In this document: positions 1 to 11,029 of the stretch, in pieces | Layout: each line of letters opens with the position of its first letter | Numbering within the stretch: position 1 is the first letter of the stretch | NCBI RefSeq assembly: GCF_040183065.1 | Contig: NW_027185565.1 | Span: 725,501-789,500, forward strand | From: Periplaneta americana | Lineage: Eukaryota; Arthropoda; Insecta; Blattodea; Blattidae | Direction of reading: 5' to 3' | Length of the DNA: 64,000 bases | The notes under the pieces: model-generated | Told to the model about the DNA's origin: nothing | The model's input: only the letters and a program-made list of their open reading frames with translations | Database searches by the model: none | Translations under genes and position numbers: made by a program

Positions 1-1114
1 ATTCTACTGAATATGAATATAAGACTAATACATGAGTTTCTAAACCACATCTAAAAAAGGAAATCGACTATGGATTCTCTACGATACTTACTAGTTCACG
101 TGGCGCTGGATAGTGCAATCTAAGCGTTATCGTGAGTTTTAATAACTTTTCTTCTGTAGGAATATATTTTCGCTATAGAATTCTGTGAATAGAAATCTTA
201 TTAAATTTCCTAGTATGCAGTGTTTACACACTTCTTTCTATTCCAGTCACTGTCACTTTTCGTCCTATCAATGTAATGATAATGATTGAAGGGATAGTAG
301 GCCAACTGGAAAGTTGACATGAGAAGTGAGTGGAACAGGAGAAAATATCAAATTCTAGTGTGTTTCTGTTTATAATTCCAGCTGTTTGATATAAAGTCGG
401 GGCTTCTGAATTATTTAAACGAAGGGAAAGCTAGGTAAATAATGTAACACCACATGGATGAAAAACGTTTTACTGAGATTCCTGGGACAGGCGACGGGGA
501 TTAAGTGTAGGTTATTACACGTTAGAGATGACCCATCAGATATAATAATGATTTTCGTTTTCATTCCAGATGAAATATCAAACATGAACACTAGAAAATT
601 ATGGGTGAATTTGGAATGGAAATCCATTTGTCTAAATTTGAAACTGTCTAATTATGTAAATAAAATCGAAATTTTGAAGTAAGAAATGAAATTTTCATTC
701 CTTTATTGCACTTGGAAAATATGAATTTATTATTAAGTACCTTTATGCGATTTGTTCATAATTACTATTGTGCATTACATCACAGTAATGCCATTTTTCA
801 TTCCAATAACACTACACAAATTCTATGTCATTTAGAAATCAAAGTGACATATTTGCTATATATGTGTTTTCGTGTGCTTTAATGGCTACATATCTGTGTA
901 TCGATTTCTCTTAGGCCAACTATTTGTTTAAGCACTTTATAAATATATTGCGATGGAATTGTTTTCCATTCTTTTCTGTTCATATTATCATTGTGGGTTA
1001 TAGAATAGCACTTTTTTGTTGGCAAGTAGGTTTGAGTGCGGCAGAAAAAATATCAATTCCTGTCTTTCCGTTTTTTTTTTTTATATTTTCGTCGCCGCAA
1101 CCTGAGGCTTATTG

Positions 1115-1346
1115 TGTCTAGAGCCACAACTCTACTGAACAAAAGCACACTTTGCAGGACTCCCCCGTTCACTGGGTTAGTTTACCCGAGGGCCATTGCG
1201 AGACACCACACACACTGATACAATGGACAGACAAGCAGTCCATGCAGAACGTTTCAAATTATATCCCCTTGACTTCACGACCTGGAATCGAACAAGGGTC
1301 ACTTTCATTAGGAGTCCAGAACGCTACCTCAAGACCAAGGAGGCAT
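1115..1346 (-). mobile_element. tRNA-derived SINE relic within repeat unit (copy 1)
   Basis: On the minus strand this reads as a tRNA-like head (CTTGGTCTTGAGGTAGCG, A-box-like) followed by a B-box-like GTTCGATTC, partly decayed here, then a SINE body. The same block occurs in all five units at the homologous position, so it predates amplification of the array. Confidence 0.55.
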
Positions 1347-1859
1347 ATATGTTTTCCGTTAATAAATTGGGTTTTCTCAAGGAAAATTGAGGCATTATTA
1401 TAGTCATTTCATTTAAATTTTAGGAAATCTACTCAATGAGAATATATATTATATGAATAAAACGTCATATTATGAGCCTCTACCACTTCCAATTTAACTG
1501 AAATTTCTAAGTCCGACGAATGGAATGAAATATAAAATAAGTACCTATCAATAGCCTAATTTGTGAAGCGCTTGTAATTTTCGTTATATTCCCAGATGGA
1601 ATGGCAGCAACGAATATTGCAAATATACTGGTGAATTAATGATTTTTAAGTCTCTACTGCTGCATTTGAAACTGCTTAGATATATCCAGAAATTAGTTTT
1701 TGTGCAGTAAGCAATGGAATTTTATTAAATTTGCCTATTTGGGAAGAAGTAACCCAAATTTGTATGTACTTTTTGCTTCGTGATGAAAGACGTTGCATAG
1801 CATAAAATATGACACAATATTAATTGTCTGTATTGCTTACGACACATGGAAGTCTTATT

Positions 1860-2197
1860 CATATTCATATTCAAATTCATATTCATATTCATATTTATTG
1901 TAATCATACGTCTTTTAGGTAGTGGTTTCCCTCACATTTCTGCATACGGTCCACCACTACCTTGCTTACATTCCATCATATATCCTTTATATTTCTCTTA
2001 TCTATGTCTCCCCCAATCTGCCAATTATCTAAAGTTTAAATTTGCTTCTGTCTATTTCTTCATCCATCTTTTCTGATGTACAGTGTTTACAACTATTTAC
2101 CTTCCTTATCTTCCCTCAATATAATTCCCGAATGCTATGCAATACTGTCCACCTTACTCTTATATAGAAACATTCGCGTCTACATCTACTCCTAGAC
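1860..2197 (-). mobile_element. 5'-truncated retroposon with (TATGAA)n tail
   Basis: This block is absent from the homologous place in the other four units. It is flanked by a 10-bp direct repeat AAGTCTTATT (1850-1859 and 2198-2207), and the unoccupied copies have one such site. The plus strand begins with TTCATA repeats, so on the minus strand the element ends in a TATGAA microsatellite tail, typical of non-LTR retrotransposon 3' ends. No coding sequence was recognised, so the LINE/SINE family is unknown. Confidence 0.7.
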
Positions 2198-3187
2198 AAG
2201 TCTTATTAAAATAATTTATTATGCATTCAATTGTGAAAGTCAGTGAGAGATTTATTGTTAAAAAAATCAAGTTCCTAGACTTAAATATCACGTCTAACGT
2301 GAACTAGCTCATCACGTAGGCAAATTGAGCTTTCCCTAATTTAGGGAGGCCTTTGCCCTTCATGGGACACAACAGGCTATATTTATCTCATCTTATCTCT
2401 ATAATATTTAAAAGCGGGAACAGGTGAGAGATTTGTATGTATAAATGCGATGCCTTATGGTTTCATGGCTACATTTATGTAGGAAGATTTGGTCGTAGAA
2501 TTCTATGAATTAACACCTTTGTGAAATATTACGTTATGCAATGTTATCCTGCTCCTTTCTGGTCATTATGATAATGTATTAAAAGACATTATTCTACTGT
2601 AACAGGAGAACTAAATGCAACGAGAATCTCGAATCAACGTGACGTTTCGTTCGTAATTTGTGTTCTGTCACTAAAATTTGAGTCTTCTGACTAAATGTAA
2701 GCGAAAGAAAACTAAATCAGTATTACGAGACATCATGAAACCAATGAAGTTTTGCAGAAATTGCTCGTGCAGGCGACGGGAATTACGTAGACAACACGTA
2801 ATATATAATTCGTTTAGTACACGTGATTTCCGTCGTCTTTCCGGATGAAATATCGACTATGAATACTTCAAATTACTAGTGAAATGCATGAATTTTATGA
2901 CCAAAACTCTGCATTTTAGACTGCGTAACTGCTGTATGTATAGGTCGCGCCAGGGATTTTGGCAGATGGATTTTCTTAATGTGAAGTGGAGATCGAGTTC
3001 CTCACTGCTGCAAGATCGGCTGTTATCTCTGTCGCAGTGGAATGGGTAGGACATAAGAGTAAACATGCATGCCCGAGTGTTTATGCGCTCTGGACAGTCA
3101 CCTCAAAAAACTAAACAAGTATTACAGTAGTCCAGTGATGTCAAAGAATGAGAGCATAACGGACGTTCGATTCCTTCCCGTGCTTAA

Positions 3188-5920
3188 CCCTTCGTTACTC
3201 GCGTTAAATTCCGTAACGCCAGTACTCACCTGGATTACAATGGTAATCCACATTTGTTTTTGTTTACAGACAATGTTTAAACATTGGAATTAGATTTAAA
3301 TGTTAAGAAATATATTGTTTTCAGTTATTACAGTAATAAGAATAGATATGGTACGCATAACGGAACGTATTAAATATAAATATTAATAATGAAATGGATA
3401 GTACACAAATTGCATTCAAGTGACATGTTTGCATAATATTTCAACACTGGTCGTGTCTTTGAGTCATAATTTATTGTTGCATCATAGTTATGAGTTAGTT
3501 CACTATCATAATTATGTAGGTTATCTAGCATTGTTGCTCACTCGATGTTTGAAGGTCATCTGAACTCTTGATCTCTCTTAATCTCTCCCACGGGAAACGC
3601 AAGTTCACTACTGCTGACCTTACTTACGTCATATTTGATAACCGAATACCTCACTCAGGGGTGTAGCAATGAAAAAATTCAGGGATGTAACAATCATTCT
3701 CACTTCACTTATAATATTTTACAGATGTTTTTGTGTATTGTAAGAAGGATATTGATGCACTTTCATGTTTATGTTTGCATTTCACACTTTACACACGTGA
3801 GTCTAATCTACATCTGATTCAATTATCTGAGTAGGCCTATGCATATCTTCTACACAGTTCAAACAAATTACATCTGAATGAGTAGGACAAATTCTCTTCA
3901 AGCACTGGGAACAAGATTGTCTTGTGCTCTTGTTTCTTGTTCTACCACACATGTAGCACCTACCAATACCTTCTGGCCGTGTTCCTTCTTCTTGACCTGT
4001 TTGTGGAATGCCTAACAGTTGCTCTCCTCTTCTCTTTATTTCTCTTGGAATTGTCTGTTGGGTGATACGCTCGGAAATTAGTGGCTTCATTAGGTTCAGA
4101 GCAAGGGTTTTTAGGAAGTTTTTCCGTAGAATTTTTTGTTTGTTTGCAGAATAAACAACAAGAGCATTGACACCTGCTATGTTCAGTATGTCAAAGAAAA
4201 TAGTCAGAGGCCAGCGGCGTGAATTTCTGCTTACATCATAGGCTGAGCATAACTGGTCCAGGACATCCACAGCACATTTAGTTCTATTATAAAAAAATAT
4301 TATTTCAGGCTTCTGGCTTCCTCCTGTTTCCTCATCCATTGCCTTATCATAATGCATGGTTGATAATGCTAACACTGTTTTGTTTTTCTTCGGTACATAC
4401 GAAATAATTGTGCAGTTTTCATTGAATCCAAACAATGTACTGTTAACTTCCCTGTCTTGAGTAGTTGTGAAATGAGGAGGGATTTCTCTTTTGTTTTTTT
4501 TCAAGGTTCCTACAAGTGTAATTTTGTCATTTTCTAGAAGATCTAAACACAGAGGTATGCTCGTGAACCAGTTATCGGTGGTCACATTTCTTCCTGTTCC
4601 TTTGATGGGATGAACCAGCCTCTTCACCACTGCATGTGCACTGTTACTTTGGTGAAATGGACCATCTGGTTGAATACCAGCATAAATTTCCAAGTTATGA
4701 GTGTAATATGTTTTCACATCCACCATAGCAAAAATTTTGATCCCATATTTTGCTGGTTTAGTAGGTATATACACTTTCATGGGACATCGTCCTCTGAATG
4801 CAACCAACTGCTCGTCTGTAGTTACATATTCGCTTGGAATGTAGCACCTTTGTGAATTCTGAACAAATAACTCGAACACTTCACGTACAGCAGCCAGTTT
4901 ATCAATTTCTTTCCTTTCCTGCCTGTCATGAATGTTATCAAAGCGTAGACATCGTAACAAAAATTGGAATCTATTGTAGGTCATAGTCAGGTAAATTGAC
5001 TCTATACCTGTGCCATTTTTATCCCATAGTTCTCTTACGTTCAGTCTTCCCGATTTCAAAGCACCAGCAAGATACAAAATACCTAAGAGTGCTCGAATTT
5101 CAACGTCATTTGTTAATTTGCAATCTCTGTCACGTCCGTAATTACGCTTCACTTTTTCAATATAAATATTAGTACGCCTTACTATTACATTGATTATTGT
5201 CTGATCAATAAAGCAGTCAAAACACTCTGTGTGTGTCCGCGCATTTTTTGCAGCTCTTTTAGGGCCCGGTAAATGAATCACTATATTTTGTGCTCTTCTT
5301 CTCCCTCGTAGAGATACTGGTTCTTCCTGCCAAATTGTAGTGTTGTCTCTTCCCGTATAGCAGTTTCCATCATTTATAGACATTAGTCTTTCATCACCAT
5401 CACCATAATCATCATCCTCCTCCTCATTGTCTTGTTCTGAATTAGAATCGTGAACTTCATTCAAAAGATCTTCTTTGTTGCTTTCATCATCACTTTCATT
5501 TTCAATGCCAACATCCAGATCTTCATCTAGCCACTTGCAAATATTGCTTGTATTTTCCGTGCCCATTGGAGCCAACTACAAAGAGGATGGAACAATATCA
5601 CACACTTTTTTCATAAAGTTCCTGCATTGCATCACTCATAACCATATAAAAACTATTTCACTTACCTGAGTAAGAAACTGACGTCAGTACTCGCGTGGAT
5701 TACAATGGTAATCCACTCGGAAAAACTGCGTATAACTTGATAAAACTCCGTATAACTTTCCAAAGCGTTGCGACAAATACGTCTAAACACCAGTAATGCC
5801 TCACTTAGACTGTAACGAGAAATTGCATTGACGCTCAGCTACGCAGTGCTGCAGGCGGTGACGTAATACAGGATTAAATATCAGTGGATTACTATTGTAA
5901 TCCACGCGAGTACTGAAGGG
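3188..5920 (-). mobile_element. Complete piggyBac transposon (2733 bp)
   Basis: TTAA duplications lie at 3184-3187 and 5921-5924. Termini are CCCTTCGTTACTCGCG on the left and its imperfect complement (CCCTTCAGTACTCGCG) on the right. Subterminal repeats containing GTGGATTAC-ATTGTAATCCAC palindromes occur near 3213-3250, 5686-5718 and 5884-5905, as expected for transposase-binding subterminal repeats in this superfamily. The element carries one uninterrupted transposase ORF on the minus strand and no internal insertion. It is the youngest layer of the nest at 2941-8701. Confidence 0.95.
3803..5566 (-). CDS. piggyBac transposase, intact ORF
   Basis: A single 587-codon frame is read from the ATG at 5566; a further in-frame stretch upstream begins with TTG and is unlikely to be used. 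The first 80 or so residues are acidic (many D/E/S), as usual for the family. The DDE_Tnp_1_7 RNase-H-like core follows. Candidate catalytic aspartates are in TTDEQL (about residue 251), TTDNWF (about 331) and the VDVLDQ pair (about 434 and 437), matching the DDD/DDDD pattern of piggyBac. The C-terminus has a cross-brace zinc finger with Cys/His at about 537, 540, 552, 555, 560, 563, 568 and 571. Length (about 590) is normal for the family. Frame, catalytic residues, zinc finger, TIRs and TTAA duplications are all intact, so activity is possible but not shown. Confidence 0.95.
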   Translation of the reverse strand: MGTENTSNICKWLDEDLDVGIENESDDESNKEDLLNEVHDSNSEQDNEEEDDDYGDGDERLMSINDGNCYTGRDNTTIWQEEPVSLRGRRRAQNIVIHLPGPKRAAKNARTHTECFDCFIDQTIINVIVRRTNIYIEKVKRNYGRDRDCKLTNDVEIRALLGILYLAGALKSGRLNVRELWDKNGTGIESIYLTMTYNRFQFLLRCLRFDNIHDRQERKEIDKLAAVREVFELFVQNSQRCYIPSEYVTTDEQLVAFRGRCPMKVYIPTKPAKYGIKIFAMVDVKTYYTHNLEIYAGIQPDGPFHQSNSAHAVVKRLVHPIKGTGRNVTTDNWFTSIPLCLDLLENDKITLVGTLKKNKREIPPHFTTTQDREVNSTLFGFNENCTIISYVPKKNKTVLALSTMHYDKAMDEETGGSQKPEIIFFYNRTKCAVDVLDQLCSAYDVSRNSRRWPLTIFFDILNIAGVNALVVYSANKQKILRKNFLKTLALNLMKPLISERITQQTIPREIKRRGEQLLGIPQTGQEEGTRPEGIGRCYMCGRTRNKSTRQSCSQCLKRICPTHSDVICLNCVEDMHRPTQIIESDVD

Positions 5921-6996
5921 TTAAGTGCTGGAGTGGGATGCCGTAAACACAGATAAGAGCAAGACAGAAGGGCGGACAAAGTGAATTATTTTCACACGCC
6001 TAGACTTGAACGGAGCAGTATATACCGCACGCACTGGAGATAAGCGAGCGTTGGGCGTCACTTTATTCCTGTGTTTATGAAAACTTGTGATAAAGCTAGC
6101 CCAGCTATGCGCTATTAGACGAAACATCACATGTTTTGTCTCCTGGCCTTGCTTGTCTCTGCTAGGTCCCGTCTCACAGTCAGCTGGTTAGTTCACGCGC
6201 GTACTATTTATTTTCTTTATTTGATATTTTCAATACTTTCTTTTCAACGGTGCGCCAGTAAAAAATATGTTTATTTGTACTTTCAATGCGGAATCTAACC
6301 ATATAATTTAAAAATATTTTTTCGTGGGCAAAGGCGTCTTAATGAAGAAAAATCTAAATTCCTCTATTTCCATAAAAAGTAAGAAAAACTGTTTACATGT
6401 CAATATAAACTTTAATTTCTCAGCATCAAAATAAACCATGATTTTGATGATTGGGTGAAAGGGTTTCGGAGCCACAACAGTTTAAATTTGCTAATTTTGT
6501 GAAAATACGATAAATTAAAATATTTTTAATTTAAACACTATTAAGTTCTGATGCCTCAAACTTTGCACAAAGCATTGTATTACAGTTGTCAACGGACAGA
6601 AGAAGTTTCATTGTATTTAAAAAATGCAAGGTCAATTTTCTCTATATTTCTGTCGATTTGAGATGGAATAGCCCATACATTAAATTTGAACACTATTTAT
6701 TTAGGCCTACACGACTGTCTTCAATTGAATACCTCTTTAATAACTGTACTTAATTTTTTTTATGTAGCCCTATACATCTGTCAATTCAGTTTACGTATTT
6801 GGAAATTAGAAGTTTATCACATTAGTATATACACTGAACTTTTGTAAACTTTGTGTTTACAGCACATGTTTATGAATGATTTGTTTTTAATTTGTTGTTT
6901 GTATTTCTTTATGTTGGTGTGCTTGTAATTGGGGATAACTCCCTGTAAGGACCCTCAATAAAGAAATAATAAATTAATTTATACATAGTAAATAAT

Positions 6997-7240
6997 CTAG
7001 ATATTTGCACTTTCGGTAGTCTGTAATGTATGTAATAATTTTGATCGTTCTTCCCCCTCGATATCTCTGTATGTTTGTTCATGGTATGTTGAATAATGTC
7101 GCTGTATGCTGCTTTTCTTATTAATCGTATGTTTACCACATATTAAGCACTGTATATCTCCTTCCTGTTCCTTGCATAGGAACTCCAGTGCCCATTCGAC
7201 CTGGAACTTGTTATACGATCTCTTCGCTGGTGCATGATTA
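6997..7240 (-). pseudogene. hAT transposase N-terminal fragment, BED-type zinc finger
   Basis: The reading frame contains SYNKFQVEWALEF, then CLICGKHTI and a later H-x4-H-type pair (RHYSTYHEQ), fitting a BED-like C2H2 DNA-binding finger as in GTF2IRD2/ZBED-like hAT transposases. The frame opens close to the right hAT terminus, and no RNase-H catalytic region follows, so it is the surviving 5' end of an internally deleted transposase. The frame upstream to 7356 runs into the TIR and is probably not coding. Residue-level assignment is from family memory. Confidence 0.7.
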
Positions 7241-7376
7241 ATGCCAACTGTACATTGTACAACCCTCACTGCAGCTCGTATTCGTAGCTGGCGCGCTCTG
7301 CGTGCTCCAGTAGCGCAAGCGTTCTCGTAGCGCATATACGCTCTGATTGACATCACTGCAGTAGTCTATATGTGTC

Positions 7377-7765
7377 TTTGGTATTCGTAAGAAACTTGTT
7401 CGATTAATTAAAATGTGTCTCAATGAAACTTACAGCAGAGTCCGTATAGGCCAGTTTCTGATGCTTTTCCAATTCACTGCGGGCTAAAGCAAGGAGATGC
7501 ATTATCACCTTTTCTTTTTAACTTCGCTCTAGAATATGCCATTAGGAAAGTTAAGGATAACAGAGAGGGTTTGGAATTGAACCGGTTACATCAGCTGCTT
7601 GTCTATGCGGATGATGTGAATATGTTAGGAAAAACTCCACAAACGATTAGGGAAAACACGGAAATTTTACTTGAAACAAATAAAGCGATATGTTTGGTAG
7701 TAAATCCCGAAAATACAAAGTATATGATTATGTCTCGTGACCAGAATATTGTACGAAATGGAAAT
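7377..7765 (+). pseudogene. LINE reverse transcriptase fragment
   Basis: Conceptual translation gives FGIRKKLVRLIKMCLNETYS, then after a small frameshift near 7458 CGLKQGDALSPFLFNFALEY and the catalytic YADDVNML box. It ends around MIMSRDQNIVRNGNI. This is the finger/palm part (motifs B to D) of a non-LTR retrotransposon reverse transcriptase, perhaps RTE- or Jockey-like. The N-terminal endonuclease and the thumb are missing. The hAT sits immediately upstream. Confidence 0.85.
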
Positions 7766-8317
7766 ATAATCTGTTATATATATATATGGAAATATATATG
7801 TATATGGAAATATATTAATCCTTAGTCAATAGATAAGACTGAGTTTTACGAAATACGAACATTAAGGGATGGAAAATGGGAGGCAGTAATGATCAAAATA
7901 ATTATACCGATTTATTTTTTTTAACCAGCAGACGTGCAGCCTTTAAATTGAAAACAAAGATTCACACATAAAATTGGGTTAGACTATTCATCTCATCAAT
8001 TGGTGCAATTTGTGCAGGGAAAATTGGTTTCTCCGATATTTTGTACGGTTTCGAATATTTTAAAATGCTCTCTTCTCTGTTCTATTGACAATGTGCGTGT
8101 GAAGAAATTATTGCCCTTGTAATATCCATTACAATCCTATTTATTATACTCTTATATAAATCTAACTTCCGCAGCATGCAATTTTACCCAATTAACCAAA
8201 TTATATTTTGATTATTGAGAAGAATCGTAATTTTATTAAGTTGAATTGTTGCACTACCAGTAGACGATCCCTAGATTATTACTGGACAAATCTTGTATAT
8301 TGATCTGGTAAGGGTAG

Positions 8318-8319
<2 letters not shown>
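7766..8319. other. Non-coding interior of TA-target element
   Basis: AT-rich sequence after the reverse-transcriptase fragment, with short TATATGGAAATA repeats around 7775-7815. I recognise no gene or mobile-element motif here. Confidence 0.5.

Positions 8320-8409
<90 letters not shown>
8320..8409. repeat. (TA)n microsatellite, about 45 units
   Basis: Uninterrupted alternating TA run inside the 2941-8701 element; potentially cruciform-forming and prone to length variation. Confidence 0.98.
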
Positions 8410-8413
<4 letters not shown>

Positions 8414-8941
8414 AATGCAATGCTTTTTCCTTTTAATTAAGAATTAATTTAATTTAGAAAATGTAGGCGACGTATTGTAAAATCATTGCGAACGGAAGAC
8501 AGTTACATTTATTAAAGGTATTCTTTGAGTAGGACTGTACCGTGGTGTGTTTCATAATAAGGATAATTGATATGAGCTGCTGTTACGAAAATATGAACGA
8601 CTCAGAATGTTATCACATCAATATTGGCTTACACAAACAATATTGGCTCGCCTACTGGAAATGTCATCGAGGTCATCTGCCAAAATCGGTGCCTCCGACT
8701 ATACAATAAGTAGGTCATGTGCAGTAAGAACAGAAAATTTACACATTATCCTATTTGGGGGATATCAATGTTGATATAATTTGGAATTATGCTGTCTGTT
8801 GAACGGTGTAGCGTAGCTATGAATGTCCCAAATTCACTTGTGTATTACACGTCGCGGTGATTATATTTCTATAGTCATGTCGCTGTTATTTCCGGCGTGA
8901 CTCCTTCTCTTTGCTCAAGTCTTAGGAAGTGAAAGCTCTAT

Positions 8942-9201
8942 TTTTTTATTTTTTCATTGGGTTATTTTACGACGCTGTATCAACATCTAGGTTATTTAGC
9001 GTCAGAATGATATGAAAGTGATAATGCCGGTGAAATGAGTCCGGGGTCCAGCACCGAAAGTTACTCAGCATTTGCTCGTATTGGGTTGAGGGAAAACCCC
9101 GGAAAAAACCTCCACCAGGTAACTTGCCCCGACCGGGAATCGAACCCGGGCCACCTGGTTTCGCAGCCAGACGCGCTGACCGTTACTCCACAGGTGTGGA
9201 C
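8942..9201 (-). mobile_element. tRNA-derived SINE with 12-bp target duplication
   Basis: Flanked by TGAAAGCTCTAT at 8930-8941 and 9202-9213; the other units have a single copy. Read on the minus strand it starts with a tRNA-like head (AACGGTCAGCGCGTCTGGC, then the B box GGTTCGATTCC) and ends in an A-rich tail (T-run at 8942-8950 on plus). About 260 bp. The body resembles a SINE I associate with cockroach sequences, an assignment from memory. Confidence 0.88.
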
Positions 9202-11029
9202 TGAAAGCTCTATAAAGTCTAGGTAGGTAGTATCGCTCGCCATTTTTGTTCTTTCGTTGCCGAGCTACCAAACGAGGAATATACCTGTCGCACTGTTAAA
9301 CATTATCATGTCGTAGCTCCTATGATAATAAATCAAATACACTATAATTGAGCAAATAATTGAGTGGCAAATAACGTCCTCGTTTCTTGTCTGCGAACGC
9401 GGACGAAAGAGCCAAATTGGCGGGCAATTATAATAAAATTTATCGATCAGCAGCGAATGATAAGACGCACTCGTTGAAATGTAGCCGACCTGAAACGTGA
9501 TTGGCTGGCGGAAATAAGAGCAACGGGACTTTAATACCATTTATTCTGCAAAGATTCTACGAAATTTTCAAAATCAAGTAACATGTGTATGATATATTTG
9601 CTGTCGTGTGCAGTAATTGCTACATTTAAGGACGAAGATTTCGTCTTAGACCAAATGTTTGAGCTCTTTAGAAATCCGTTAGGATGCAATGGTTTCCCAT
9701 TCCTTTCTGTTCATAAGTTTTATGTAATAGCACTGGTTTGTTGGAAAAGTGTATTGAGTGAAGTAGAAAATCGAATTCAATATGTGTTTCTGGTACTATT
9801 TTTACTATATCGACTGAAATTTGGAAAATTCTTCTGAATATGAATGTATATGACTTTATCATTATTTTGAGACAACATGTAACAAACGAATTTTAATTGA
9901 TAATGCTCTGGTGGGCGACAGGAATTAAATGTAAATTACGCAATGTATAGTCCGTTGAAGCTTTTAATTTTCATTGTCTCTACTGATGGAAAATCAGTGA
10001 TGTATGTATAGTGCAATTATTCTGATGAAATTAATGGATTTTTAACGCCCATATATCTGTTTTTAATCTGTGTAGATATAAGGTAATGTACCCAAATAAG
10101 AGACAGGTTCCTAATAATAAATACATTGTTAATTTCTCCGGTATAATTTTCCATCACTCGACAACTATAGGAAATCAATGCGTGTGCTTCTAAGACATCG
10201 TGTTCTTTTTCTAACCTCAGTTGAAAGTAAGCAACGAAGCTGAGAGCAAGGAAAGTAATTTTTCACATTTTGAACTTTTTGATGGTTTCTGTTGAGGAAG
10301 TGTACAGCAGTTAATTTAAGGTACAACAAATGTATTATTAATTTTATAAATTTGCTGGGAAAATTTTGCATATAATAAGGTAGAATACTAATAAGAGAGA
10401 TAATAATTTATGACCTTGGGTAGCTATTTCATTTTTATTTATTCCGTTCCCTAATAAGAGATACCTAGGGGTCCTATTAAGAGATAGTATCTCTTATTTA
10501 GAACCCTTATTTGGTTTTATTATGATTCCCACCTTTGAGAATATACGAAAAGCGTTAATACTTCTAGTCGCGTCCGTTTGTCTGCCATAAACTACATAAG
10601 AACCAATGAAAGATTAATTGAACTATTAATTAAAATTAATTACAAATTAGGTCAATCATTAATTACACTAGGGAAAAAATTAGAACTTTTTTTTTCTGTG
10701 GCATAAATGTAAATTTGCAACTTTTACTAATTTCGGTGTGCTGAATTCAAAAATGCATTTTGTTTTGCAGTACCACGTCAGGTTTTTTGGCAATTTAGCA
10801 AAACGTTATTTTGCCATAAATTAAAATTATAAGTTACAGCGTGTTCGTAGAAATCATATAATTATTTTGTGTATCTGATTCGTTAACACATTCATCTATT
10901 TTTTTCTACGATGTATAACAATAAAATAAACTGTTAAGAATTCACAGAAACATTAAGCCTATATACTGTACAAGCAAAACATTTTACTATACTAAATTAT
11001 AAGAGCAGAGAGCTCACCTTCAGAATTAG

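Larger units (their letters stand above)
3133..7358 (-). mobile_element. hAT transposon, internally deleted, carrying a piggyBac
   Basis: Short inverted termini CAGTGATGTCAA are flanked by an exact 8-bp duplication CAGTAGTC (3125-3132 and 7359-7366), the hAT signature. Subtracting the piggyBac and one TTAA leaves about 1.49 kb, much shorter than an autonomous hAT. Only a BED-type zinc-finger exon (6997-7240, minus) is recognisable. The rest of the interior (5925-6990) shows no coding sequence that I recognise. Confidence 0.85.
2941..8701. mobile_element. Composite TA-target element with 28-bp TIRs
   Basis: Comparison with copies 2 to 5 shows that 5.76 kb interrupts the unit at TGTATG-TA-CAATAAG. 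TA is duplicated at 2939-2940 and 8702-8703. The termini (2941-2968 and 8674-8701) are inverted with 21 of 28 matches, including a perfect 14-base GATTTTGGCAGATG. Inside are a LINE reverse-transcriptase fragment, a hAT with a nested piggyBac, and a TA microsatellite. No transposase attributable to these TIRs is visible, so it may be non-autonomous. Superfamily unassigned; TA duplication would suit Tc1/mariner-like elements. Confidence 0.6.

Noticed and set aside
924..1121. Short ORFs in the repeat unit (FLSVH--IVGYRIALVCW-like), also at 9583, 21290 and 63048
   Set aside because: Recur because monomers are homologous; frames are closed or shifted in copy 2 and elsewhere, with no sign of codon conservation.
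8320..8409. TA run as a CRISPR-like or origin element
   Set aside because: Ordinary dinucleotide microsatellite; nothing in the window suggests a prokaryotic context, and no CRISPR, operon or ribosome-binding-site features are present.
9118..9200. Possible tRNA gene on the minus strand
   Set aside because: A and B boxes are present but it is the head of a SINE with target duplications and a tail.
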